64,000 nt of DNA from Verrucomicrobiaceae bacterium (GTDB lineage: Bacteria > Verrucomicrobiota > Verrucomicrobiia > Verrucomicrobiales > Verrucomicrobiaceae), in contig JABTUN010000002.1 in assembly GCA_015075365.1 (NCBI GenBank), positions 124,001 to 188,000 on the forward strand, written 5' to 3'. This document shows positions 37,752-45,662 of this stretch, in pieces. The position numbers and the translations under genes are program-made. The notes under the pieces were generated by a model. That model worked only from the letters and a program-made list of their open reading frames with translations. It made no database searches and was not told the origin of the DNA. Within the stretch, counting starts at the first letter, position 1. Each line of letters opens with the position of its first letter.

Positions 37752-38234
37752 TTAGGGTGTCGGCGTGGGCGAAGGCGCATCGCCGCCGCCGCGCTGGAAG
37801 AAGCGGCGGAGGTTCTGGTAGATGGCATCCGCGCCCACCACGGCGCGTTTCGCCGCCTGCTTCACATTGTTGTAGAAGCTCAGGTAGGCCATGTACATGT
37901 CCGAGCCCACGGCCTGATGCGTGTCATTGATGCCTTCGCACAGCTCATTGGCGCAGGAGCGGATGGTTTCCAGTTGGGTCAGGAGGGCGGTGTCTTTCTG
38001 GAGTTCGGTCATATCGACAAAGGCGGGGATGAGGTCGGGATGCAGGTCCATTTCGGTGGTGAAGGTGTCCACCATGCCGCCGCGCTCGGTGCTGATGTTC
38101 GGCATGCGGCGCTTCTCCGCCGGGGTCAGGTTGATGAGGAAGGGCAGCTTCGCCTTGATCGTAGCAAAGGCCGCCAGGATGTCGGTCATGTCTTGCGCGG
38201 AGAGGGCCGCGCTCACTTTGTTATCGTTGGTCAT
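37752..38234 (-). CDS. Conserved-type cytoplasmic protein of unknown function
   Basis: 160 residues from the ATG at 38234 (MTNDNKVSAALSAQDMTDIL). The protein is all-helical by composition (AAFATIKAKLPFLINLTPAE, TRLETIRSCANELCE-like segment, YLSFYNNVKQAAKRAV) and has a Gly/Pro-rich end. It looks like one of the short four-helix proteins common in Verrucomicrobiota genomes. I do not recognise a characterised family. An open frame extends upstream but overlaps the next gene's start region and lacks family character. Confidence 0.6.
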   Translation of the reverse strand: MTNDNKVSAALSAQDMTDILAAFATIKAKLPFLINLTPAEKRRMPNISTERGGMVDTFTTEMDLHPDLIPAFVDMTELQKDTALLTQLETIRSCANELCEGINDTHQAVGSDMYMAYLSFYNNVKQAAKRAVVGADAIYQNLRRFFQRGGGDAPSPTPTP

Positions 38235-38438
38235 GGTTTGCTTGGGTTGGGCCACAAAACCATTCCACACGGCACCCGGCGCATTCCACACCAGGTTGGA
38301 ATTCCATGTCAACGGCTGCGGCATGGAACCGGATTTTGCCTGAACACCCGGCTTTTTGGCAAGTATTTTTTTCAAGGTGGTTTGCGGCAAGAAAGGGAAA
38401 GCTTGAGACATGCCCGCAGTAATTGTTAAAGTCAGCCG

Positions 38439-41390
38439 ATGTTGAATTCTGTCACTGACCTGCCAACACGCCTCGGCGGCTTCACTACCTTTGCTCGTCA
38501 GCTCAAGGGGGATGAAAAGGGGGAGGCTCCCATATACCTCAATGCTTTGTTCCGGGCATTTGGGCATGAGGGCACCCAACAAGCGGGAGCGACGCATGAG
38601 CACCGCATCTCCAAAGGTTCCGGCGCAAAGGGAAAGAACTTTGCCGACCTACTGTGGCCGCAGCGGGTGCTGTTTGAGATGAAGTCACGCGGCGTGAAAC
38701 TGGAACGTCATTACGACCAGGCATTCGACTACTGGACACACATCGTCCCGCACCGCCCGCCTTATGTGGTGTTGTGCAACTTCGATGAGTTCTGGATTTA
38801 TGATTTCAATCAGCAGCTCTTTGATCCTGTCGATAAGATCCAACTGGCGGACCTGCCGAAGCGTTGGAGTGCGCTGGCCTTTCTGTTGCCGCATGAGCAG
38901 AAACCGCTGTTTGAAAACAACCGCGTTGAAGTCACGCGCAAAGCTGCGGCGAAGCTCGCCGAGCTGTTCCGTGCCTTGTTGAAACGCGGGGAGGATCGTG
39001 CGCGTGCCCAGCGCTTCGTTTTGCAATTGCTCGTCGGGCTGGTGTCTGAGGACATGGGCCTGCTGCCAGACTTTATCCTGAGCCGCCTGATCAAGGAATG
39101 CGGCGAGCAAAAAGCGAGCACGTTTGATCTCATCGGGGGCCTTTTCCTCCAGATGAACAATCAAAAGCCCGCGCCTGGAGGCCGCTTCCAAGGCGTGCCG
39201 TATTTCAATGGCGGATTGTTCGCTGACATTGATGCGCTGGACCTTAGCAAACACGAGATCACCATTTTGGAGCAGGCCTCTGATTTCGACTGGAGCATGG
39301 TAAAGCCGGAAATCTTCGGCACCCTGTTCCAAGCAAGCATGGATGATGGCAGTGAAAGCGGCCGTGATGAACGTCATGCCTTCGGCGCACACTTCACCAG
39401 TGAGTTCGACATTCAAAAAGTCGTCGGCCCCACCATTGTGAGGCCCTGGCGCGAGCGCATGACTAAGGCATGGAGCAAGGTGGGCCAGCTCAAAGAAGCG
39501 CTGCGTGACCTGCGCCTCTACCGCGTGCTCGATCCGGCCTGCGGCTCCGGCAATTTCCTCTATGTGGCGTATCGTGAGCTGAAACGTCTGGAGCGCGAGA
39601 TTTTGCTGCGCCTGTCCGAGATCAGTAAAGGCGAACCGCTGGAAACCGCCGTGTCGATCCATCAGTTTTACGGACTGGATGTCATGCCCTTTGCCGTAGA
39701 GCTGGCAAAGGTCACGCTCATGCTCGCGAAAGAGCAGGAAGTGCGCGAGTCCGCCAAACTGGAGGAGTCCGATGGTCTCCTCGTGCTGGAGCAACCGCTG
39801 CCGCTTGATAACCTAGACAAGAATATCGTGTGCGCTGACGCCTTGTTCACCGAATGGCCCAAGGCCGATGCGATTGTCGGGAATCCACCCTATCTTGGCT
39901 CGCGCTACATCGCGAACGAGCATGGTTATGAGTATGTGAACCGGCTCTATGCCCGCTTTCCCGGCGTGCCAAAGATGGCTGACTTCTGCACGCATTGGTT
40001 CCGCATCGCGCACGATGCGCTGGATGAGGGCGGACGTGCTGGGCTCGTCGGGACGAATACGATCCGCCAAAACGAAGGCCGTGAGGCGAGCCTCGATCAC
40101 ATCGTCGCCAATGGTGGTACGATCACCGAGGCGGTCTCCACCCAGGTGTGGTCTGGTGATGCTGCGGTGCATGTCAGCATCGTGAACTGGGTAAAAGGGC
40201 CTCATTCAGGCAGGAAGCTGCTTCAAACCCAGCTTGGAGATAACGAGAATGACCCGTGGAAGCTGGAGGAGGTGGACGAAATTCAGCCTTCGCTAGCGAC
40301 TGGTATTGACGCCAGCAGTGCCATCGACCTCGAAGCAAACGAGAAGCCCAAAAAGGTTTTTGTCGGCCAATATCCCTTCCATGAAGGATTCATGATCACG
40401 CCTGAACAAGCGGCTGAGTGGATGATGAACGAGCCAAAACTCGCAAAATGTCTGCGGCCATACATGATTGGTCGTGACCTCGTGGAACTTGGAAAGCCAT
40501 CGCGCTGGATTATCGACTTCGGGCAGAACGACATCTTTTACGCCCGTTCCTTCGAGCGGGCTTTCGAGCATGTGAAAGCCAGCGTCATGCCCGATGTGCT
40601 GGCCCATGCCGAGGAGGAGAAAGCCAAGACGGGCAAAACAACCACGCGCTGGACTCGCGTTGCCGAGCGCTGGTGGCAGTTTCGGGATTACCAACCCGGA
40701 ACGATCAATGCTGTGCGCAGTGTCCCGCGATATGTCGCCTGCTCACGAGTAACGAAGCGGCCCATTTTTGAATTTATCCATAGTAGCATCAACCCCGATA
40801 ACGCTCTGACGGCCTTTCCCTTCGCGGATGACTACAGCTACGGCATCTTGCAGTCTGGGCTTCATTTTGAATGGTTCAAAGCCCGCTGTTCCACACTCAA
40901 AGGCGACTATCGCTACACGGGTGACACGGTGTTTAATACGTTCCCGTGGCCGCAAAACCCGAGCAAGAAACAAATTGGGGCCGTGGCAGCGGCCTCTTTG
41001 GCTCTGCGAGATCTCCGTCACGAGATCATGAAGAAGATGAACTACTCTCTGCGTGATCTCTACCGCACGCTCGAAGTGCCCGGTGCCAACCCGCTCCGGG
41101 ACGCGCAAGACAAGCTGGATGCCGCGGTTCGCGCTGCCTACGGTATGACCAAATCAACGGACGTGCTGGCATTCCTCCTGGAGTTGAATCATGCCTGTGC
41201 TGCCCGTGAAAAAGCGGGTGAAGCCATCACGCCTCCCGGCCTTCCACTACCTGAGAGCGAGCACGCAGCATTCATCTCCAATGACTGCATTCTTCCCGAA
41301 ATCCCAGATGGAAGCTCTGACGAGTCTCGTGCCGCAGCCGCGCACTTCCATAGTTGTATTGTTCAGGAGCAAACTGCCAGTTACAAATAA
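38439..41390 (+). CDS. MmeI-like type IIG restriction endonuclease / adenine methyltransferase fusion
   Basis: A 983-residue protein. The N-terminal nuclease motif is D70-x9-E80-x-K82 (ADLLWPQRVLFEMKSRG), the same spacing as in MmeI. Then come a helical connector, SAM motif I VLDPACGSGNF (about residue 363), catalytic motif NPPYLGS (about 482, N6-adenine type) and a C-terminal target-recognition part with TGDTVFNTFPWPQNP. It would recognise a non-palindromic site, methylate one strand and cut at a distance, protecting against phage. Base composition is somewhat less GC-rich than its flanks, suggesting acquisition. The neighbouring effector-like gene follows after 24 bp. Confidence 0.92.
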   Translation: MLNSVTDLPTRLGGFTTFARQLKGDEKGEAPIYLNALFRAFGHEGTQQAGATHEHRISKGSGAKGKNFADLLWPQRVLFEMKSRGVKLERHYDQAFDYWTHIVPHRPPYVVLCNFDEFWIYDFNQQLFDPVDKIQLADLPKRWSALAFLLPHEQKPLFENNRVEVTRKAAAKLAELFRALLKRGEDRARAQRFVLQLLVGLVSEDMGLLPDFILSRLIKECGEQKASTFDLIGGLFLQMNNQKPAPGGRFQGVPYFNGGLFADIDALDLSKHEITILEQASDFDWSMVKPEIFGTLFQASMDDGSESGRDERHAFGAHFTSEFDIQKVVGPTIVRPWRERMTKAWSKVGQLKEALRDLRLYRVLDPACGSGNFLYVAYRELKRLEREILLRLSEISKGEPLETAVSIHQFYGLDVMPFAVELAKVTLMLAKEQEVRESAKLEESDGLLVLEQPLPLDNLDKNIVCADALFTEWPKADAIVGNPPYLGSRYIANEHGYEYVNRLYARFPGVPKMADFCTHWFRIAHDALDEGGRAGLVGTNTIRQNEGREASLDHIVANGGTITEAVSTQVWSGDAAVHVSIVNWVKGPHSGRKLLQTQLGDNENDPWKLEEVDEIQPSLATGIDASSAIDLEANEKPKKVFVGQYPFHEGFMITPEQAAEWMMNEPKLAKCLRPYMIGRDLVELGKPSRWIIDFGQNDIFYARSFERAFEHVKASVMPDVLAHAEEEKAKTGKTTTRWTRVAERWWQFRDYQPGTINAVRSVPRYVACSRVTKRPIFEFIHSSINPDNALTAFPFADDYSYGILQSGLHFEWFKARCSTLKGDYRYTGDTVFNTFPWPQNPSKKQIGAVAAASLALRDLRHEIMKKMNYSLRDLYRTLEVPGANPLRDAQDKLDAAVRAAYGMTKSTDVLAFLLELNHACAAREKAGEAITPPGLPLPESEHAAFISNDCILPEIPDGSSDESRAAAAHFHSCIVQEQTASYK

Positions 41391-41414
41391 CACGCCAACC
41401 CACCAATCAGCCAT

Positions 41415-42500
41415 ATGCCTCAAAAACCTATCATTTTTAATCTCGTTCGTTGTGGTCCCGGAGATGTCGCCCGTGAACTCAAGAAAGCTGGGGAAATCGT
41501 TGACGAATGGAATAGCTCCCAAGGCTTGGACTCAAACTTTTTCGTCCGCCATGCTCACTGGGCCACCGATGCCGCTCCTGACATGTCTGAGCGTCCACAG
41601 GCCGTGATCAACCGCCAGCTAATCGACAAAGCAGATTTGATCGTGGCCGTGTTCTGGAAGCGGTTCGGCACACCGACGGGTGTATCAGCTTCTGGCACCC
41701 AGGAAGAGATCGAACGTGCGATTAAACAAGGAAAGCGTGTGCTCCTTTATTTCTCGGATATTGAGGACATTCGAGATGGAGATGACGGACAGAAAGCCAT
41801 GGTGAAAAGCTTTCGAGACAGTCTTTCGGCGAAAGGACTTTACTGGACCTACCGAAGCAGGGCTGAGTTTGAGAAGTTGTTTCGGTCACATCTTGCTTCT
41901 GTCGTCCAAGAATTGACTGTCAAACATCAAAAGTCTGAGCCCAAGAAGAAAAAGGCAGCAGATGTTTCTCAAACAGGGAGTGCGAATGCAAATATCCAAG
42001 GCGACCACAATAAGGTGGACCAAAGAGTGTATCATCAGCCGCGAAAGATTAAGCTGATCGCGCCTCCACCCGAGAACGCGGTCACACCTGCGGAGAAAAA
42101 GAAAATCGAAGCATGGATTGATGAACTTGTGGAATGCACAGCGGACATGACCCGCCCCGCAGCCTATGGGATGTGGTGGAAGCGGCTCCAGAATGCATGC
42201 GAGGTCACCCGCTACGAGGACATCTTGTCATCACAGATGGGTGATGTTGAAAAATGGTTCCGAAAGAACCGTGCGATGGGTGTTCGCAAGCAACGCACCA
42301 AAGCACCCGATCTCTGGCGTAACGCCCGCATCACAGCGATCAAGGCGGCGATGAAAAGTATGGGACGCACCAATGATGAGTATTACCCCGTGCTCGCGAG
42401 GCGCCTGAAAATGAAGCCTTTCGACACCATCACAAAGCTGACAAAGACCGATCTCGAAAGGGTTTATCGAATGGTCTTGAAAGACGCTGGCAGTTCTTAG
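41415..42500 (+). CDS. DUF4062-like N-terminal domain protein, predicted defence effector or sensor
   Basis: A 361-residue protein. Residues about 1-160 resemble the DUF4062 / nucleotide-deoxyribosyltransferase-like Rossmann fold (FFVRHAHWATDAAPDMSERP, LIDKADLIVAVFWKRFGTPT, GTQEEIERAIKQGKRVLLYF). A Lys-rich linker and the GSANANIQGDHNKV stretch follow; such linkers join domains in many bacterial immune proteins. The C-terminal part has two helical modules similar to ORF6C-type domains (AYGMWWKRLQNACEVTRYED). It begins 24 bp after the MmeI-like gene, so it is probably co-transcribed. Family and role are inferred; no catalytic residue is certain. Confidence 0.6.
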   Translation: MPQKPIIFNLVRCGPGDVARELKKAGEIVDEWNSSQGLDSNFFVRHAHWATDAAPDMSERPQAVINRQLIDKADLIVAVFWKRFGTPTGVSASGTQEEIERAIKQGKRVLLYFSDIEDIRDGDDGQKAMVKSFRDSLSAKGLYWTYRSRAEFEKLFRSHLASVVQELTVKHQKSEPKKKKAADVSQTGSANANIQGDHNKVDQRVYHQPRKIKLIAPPPENAVTPAEKKKIEAWIDELVECTADMTRPAAYGMWWKRLQNACEVTRYEDILSSQMGDVEKWFRKNRAMGVRKQRTKAPDLWRNARITAIKAAMKSMGRTNDEYYPVLARRLKMKPFDTITKLTKTDLERVYRMVLKDAGSS

Positions 42501-42913
42501 CCGAGGGCAGCACAATCGCAGCCGAGACTCGTAATTGCGGTCAAGTAGCTAGCCCATGGTCGAGCAGATAGATTGGCTTTGATGATCTCGGCTCATGAAG
42601 GGGAGCCTGGTGACTCACCGGCACTGGGGTGCGCTCTGTCACTTCTGCTCCTTCAGCTTCTCAAGCTTCTTCGTGTTCGCATTCACCCGGATCGGGGGGA
42701 CCAATCGGCATAGATTTCCGGTTTGATGCCGCGAGCATACGCGCCGCCGACGAAGGCGTTCGGTTTGAAGGTGTCCGACGAAGGCGATGTTGCGGTCGGC
42801 TGTGAGTAGTTTCTCCAAATGAACGGGGATGCCCAGGACATGGCCCTCACCTCTTCCCCTCGTGCGCCGCGGCGGTGAACCCATCGACGCCACCCGCGGC
42901 CGGGCAGGCTTGG
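42501..42913. other. Intergenic DNA with a possible gene remnant
   Basis: On the minus strand, fragments in two frames (HLEKLLTADRNIAFV, NAFVGGAYARGIKPEIYAD and RVNANTKKLEKLKEQK ending at 42639) look like pieces of one protein broken by frameshifts. I do not recognise it. The rest (42501-42638) shows nothing identifiable. Confidence 0.35.
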
Positions 42914-43033
42914 CAGGCTGCTGAAAAACACCGCAAGACCTGCGGACCGGGTCACTGCCCCGATCTACAGCGCAGGCGCTCGCGCGGTTGCAGCACCGGC
43001 CAGCGGCCGGTGATGGCATTTTTCAGCAGCCTG
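42914..43033 (+). mobile_element. 120-bp element with perfect 15-bp terminal inverted repeats
   Basis: CAGGCTGCTGAAAAA at 42914-42928 is exactly mirrored by TTTTTCAGCAGCCTG at 43019-43033. There is no coding capacity. The interior holds another hairpin (CCGGCCAGCGGCCGG). The right end directly abuts the stop codon of the zinc-finger gene. This looks like a MITE or solo end-pair of an insertion sequence. Confidence 0.7.
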
Positions 43034-43213
43034 TTAGTCCGCCTCATTCTCATTCTGAAACCACTCCGCGCAGCAGGAGCCGCAGGCGGTGTAGCACGCG
43101 TCGCAGATGAACTCCCCGCCGAAACGTGCCGCGTCCGGACGCCCGCAGCGCGCGCACACGCCTTCCGCTTGCCCCGGGGGCTCCGCCGCGTCACTGGATG
43201 GCTCGTCACTCAT
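43034..43213 (-). CDS. Small zinc-ribbon protein
   Basis: 59 residues from the ATG at 43213 (MSDEPSSDAAEPPGQAEGVC). Cysteines are arranged CARCGRP, FICDACYTACGSCC, giving two CxxC pairs able to bind zinc, as in small Zn-ribbon proteins common in Verrucomicrobiota and Planctomycetes. Its start codon overlaps the start codon of the divergent secreted protein gene in the shared bases CATG. The acidic C-terminal end (FQNENEAD) is followed directly by the 120-bp inverted-repeat element. Confidence 0.7.
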   Translation of the reverse strand: MSDEPSSDAAEPPGQAEGVCARCGRPDAARFGGEFICDACYTACGSCCAEWFQNENEAD

Positions 43214-44435
43214 GCTCCGACTGCTTCTCTGCCTCCTTTTCGCCCCGATTGCCAGCGCGCAAAACGCCGATCCCTTCCCCTCTCCACCCAGCGTGAAGGG
43301 ACTGCAGGTGCAGATGATCGACGACGCGCTGGAGCTGGGCATCCATCACGCGGGCGTCAATGTGAACATCACCGCGCTGCACGCCGCCGGCTCCGACGCG
43401 GAGGCCGGGAAATGGGTGTGGAACGAGGCCTATCTGGCGTCCCTCGACCGGCAGATCAAGCCGCTCTCCGACCGCGGCGTGCTCGTTTACCTCATTATCA
43501 TCGCCTACCCCTCGAAGAACCCGGCGATCGACCGTGTGGTGCTGCATCCCGGCCATCGGAAGGATTACAAGTTCACCGTGGGCGCGGTGAACACCACCAG
43601 CGGCTTCTTCCCCGCCGTGATGAACCAACTGGCGGAGCGCTGGAGCGGCGCGCACCCGGAGCATGGCCGCGTCTGGGGCTGGATCATCGGCAACGAGGTG
43701 AACTCCCACTTCCTGTGGAACAACATGGGCCCCGCGCCGCTCGAAACCGCCGCCAGCGAGTATGAAAAGGCCTTCCGGCAGGCGCATGGGGCGCTGCGCC
43801 GTCATTCCGCGCACGCGCGGCTGTACATCTCCTTTGACCACCACTGGGCGGCCCGCATGCACAACGTCACCGCGGAGGAATCCGCGCCGGGGCGGGACTT
43901 CCTCGACACCTTTGCCCGCCTCGTGCGCGAACGCGGCGAGCTCGACTGGCAGGTGGCCTGGCATCCCTATCCCGAGGATTTGGGCAATCCGCGCGCCTGG
44001 GCGGACAAGCACGTCAGCCGCGATGACAACACGCCGAAAGTCACCTTCAAGAACCTCGAAGTGCTGCCCGCGCACCTGCAAAGGCCCGAGATGCTTTACC
44101 AGGGCAGCCCGCGCCGCGTCATCCTCAGCGAGCAGGGCTTCCACACGCTGCTGACGCCGGAAGGTGAAAAGCTCCAGGCCGCCGCCTATGCCTACGCCTG
44201 GGAAAAGATCGCGCGCCTGCCCACCATCGACGCCTTCATCTACCACCGCCATGTCGATCATGCCCAGGAAGGCGGCCTGCGGCTGGGCCTGTGGCGGAAC
44301 GCGCCGAACACCGTGGTGACACCGCATTCCAAGAAGCTCGTCCACGATCTCTTCCGCAAGGCCGGCACGCCGGAATGGCGCGCGGCCGCGGACGCGCTGC
44401 TGCCGGTCACCGGCCTGAAGGAGTGGGCGGATTGA
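43212..44435 (+). CDS. Secreted DUF5722-like protein (glycosidase clan-A-like)
   Basis: 407 residues with signal peptide MLRLLLCLLFAPIASAQNAD. A TIM-barrel-like body includes the GH clan-A style acid/base motif IIGNEVNSHF, a late acidic strand (RVILSEQGFHTLL) where a nucleophile glutamate would lie, and the pattern QVAWHPYPEDLGNPRAW. These match the DUF5722 family as I know it. It likely hydrolyses a polysaccharide outside the cytoplasm; the substrate is unknown. The start at 43212 is chosen for its signal peptide; an ATG at 43107 would place non-signal sequence first. Confidence 0.75.
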   Translation: MLRLLLCLLFAPIASAQNADPFPSPPSVKGLQVQMIDDALELGIHHAGVNVNITALHAAGSDAEAGKWVWNEAYLASLDRQIKPLSDRGVLVYLIIIAYPSKNPAIDRVVLHPGHRKDYKFTVGAVNTTSGFFPAVMNQLAERWSGAHPEHGRVWGWIIGNEVNSHFLWNNMGPAPLETAASEYEKAFRQAHGALRRHSAHARLYISFDHHWAARMHNVTAEESAPGRDFLDTFARLVRERGELDWQVAWHPYPEDLGNPRAWADKHVSRDDNTPKVTFKNLEVLPAHLQRPEMLYQGSPRRVILSEQGFHTLLTPEGEKLQAAAYAYAWEKIARLPTIDAFIYHRHVDHAQEGGLRLGLWRNAPNTVVTPHSKKLVHDLFRKAGTPEWRAAADALLPVTGLKEWAD

Positions 44436-44720
44436 GCGTCACCGCGCCTCATAGACCGGTTCTCAAAATGTCTGTCAGATTCCCGGCGGCGGGGCAGCCC
44501 CATTGGCGGCGTCATTCGCTCGTCAGCTATTGTTCCAATAGCCTCCTCGCTCTTTCCTTGCCACTGAAGCCGCCGCGCTCGCCGGTCATTTCAGACATTC
44601 TTTTTGAGAAACGGTCTATATCCGCAGTCATCATGATTTGTGATTCCATTCTTGGAGTGCTGGAGTTGTGGAGTGATGGATTTCCAATCCTCCAGCACTC
44701 CATGACTCCAATGGTTGTTT
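44436..44720. other. Intergenic gap containing MITE copy 2
   Basis: 285 bp, of which 44453-44617 is the MITE-like element. After it lies a Thr/Leu-type palindrome (CTCCAGCACTCCATGACTCC mirrored by GGAGTGCTGGAG at about 44650-44712). No gene seen. Confidence 0.6.
44453..44617 (-). mobile_element. MITE-like element, copy 2 (inverted relative to copy 1)
   Basis: About 165 bp, matching the reverse complement of 30741-30904 through most of its length, including the central TCGTCAGCTATTGTTCCAATAG. Ends AGACCGGTTCTCAAAATGTC and the mirrored GACATTCTTTTTGAGAAACG lie inside TA dinucleotides. No coding capacity; presumably moved by an IS630-type transposase encoded elsewhere. Confidence 0.8.
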
Positions 44721-45662
44721 TCACAAGTTGTGGTGACGCGCCTCATAGACTGCCGCCAGCTCCCGCAGCAGCGCCTCCAGCCGGGTGTAATAGGCCTCGT
44801 CGCCCAGTTTGGCGCGGTCGCTGCGACATTTCTTGAGCTCTCTCTCCAGCTTGTCCCGCCGGGCGCGCTGGTCGTCGGTGAGCTGCTTTTCCTCGTCGCT
44901 GAGCACCAGGACGAGCTGGGAGGCGCGTTCGCCGTCGATCACGGTTTCCGGCGGCGGCGGTGTCTCGAACAGCTCGCGCCGTGTTGGCACGCCGTCGCCG
45001 TTGTCTTCGATCAAGGCGTGCTCGGTGGCGAGGCGGCCCTCGAGCTCATAAAACGTGGCCGCGGCCTTGCTGGCATGGCGGAAGGCCTCCAGCAGCGACA
45101 CCTGCCGGTCCTGGTCGAGATCCGCCTCCGGCAGGCCGCCGATGGCCTCGGCAAAATGCTCGCCAAAGCGCGCATAGAAGACCTCGTCGGGACTTTTCGT
45201 CGCCGTGATGATGATCCGGCCTTTTCCAGCCAGCGGGCGGATGAAACCACCGCTCGACGACGCGCAGTGGATGATGGCGATCTCCTGTTTCAGCGGCGCC
45301 ATCCAGGCCGCGAGCTGTTTGGCGTCAAAATCCGGCCCCTCGGCGTTGAACTTGGCCTCCCGGCCATCAAACGTGCCGTGGCCGATCAAGACGAGCCAGA
45401 GCGAACGCTCCGGCCGGGCGCCTGCGAGACGCTTTTCGAGCTTCGCGGTCGTTTCCGGGCCGGAGATCACCTCCGCCTCCGCGCCGCCCCTGGCGCAGGC
45501 GGCCTTCCAGGCTTCCACCTGCGTCGTGAACAGCTTTCCATACGCCTCCTCGCCCTCCGCGCCGCGAACGATGACCACATCAAGGCTGCGCGCGCCCAGC
45601 GGGCCCACGAGCAGGAGGAACAGCGGCCACAGCCGCCATGCAGGTGGCAGGCCGGAGGTCAC
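44721..45662 (-). CDS. Secreted C13/caspase-like cysteine peptidase
   Basis: About 313 residues from a GTG at 45662, whose GTGA overlaps the stop of the upstream VWA gene by 4 bp; an ATG at 45692 is possible but overlaps more. A signal peptide (LWPLFLLLVGPLGARS) leads to a caspase-fold domain with the catalytic pair His (LIGHGTFDG, about residue 95) and Cys (AIIHCASSSGGF, about 133). An EF-hand-like DLDQDRQVSLLEAF and EDNGDG follow, features of the bacterial C13 group. The C-terminus is a charged coiled coil (RARRDKLERELKKCRSDRAK). It probably acts in the periplasm with the coupled VWA protein. Confidence 0.8.
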   Translation of the reverse strand: MTSGLPPAWRLWPLFLLLVGPLGARSLDVVIVRGAEGEEAYGKLFTTQVEAWKAACARGGAEAEVISGPETTAKLEKRLAGARPERSLWLVLIGHGTFDGREAKFNAEGPDFDAKQLAAWMAPLKQEIAIIHCASSSGGFIRPLAGKGRIIITATKSPDEVFYARFGEHFAEAIGGLPEADLDQDRQVSLLEAFRHASKAAATFYELEGRLATEHALIEDNGDGVPTRRELFETPPPPETVIDGERASQLVLVLSDEEKQLTDDQRARRDKLERELKKCRSDRAKLGDEAYYTRLEALLRELAAVYEARHHNL

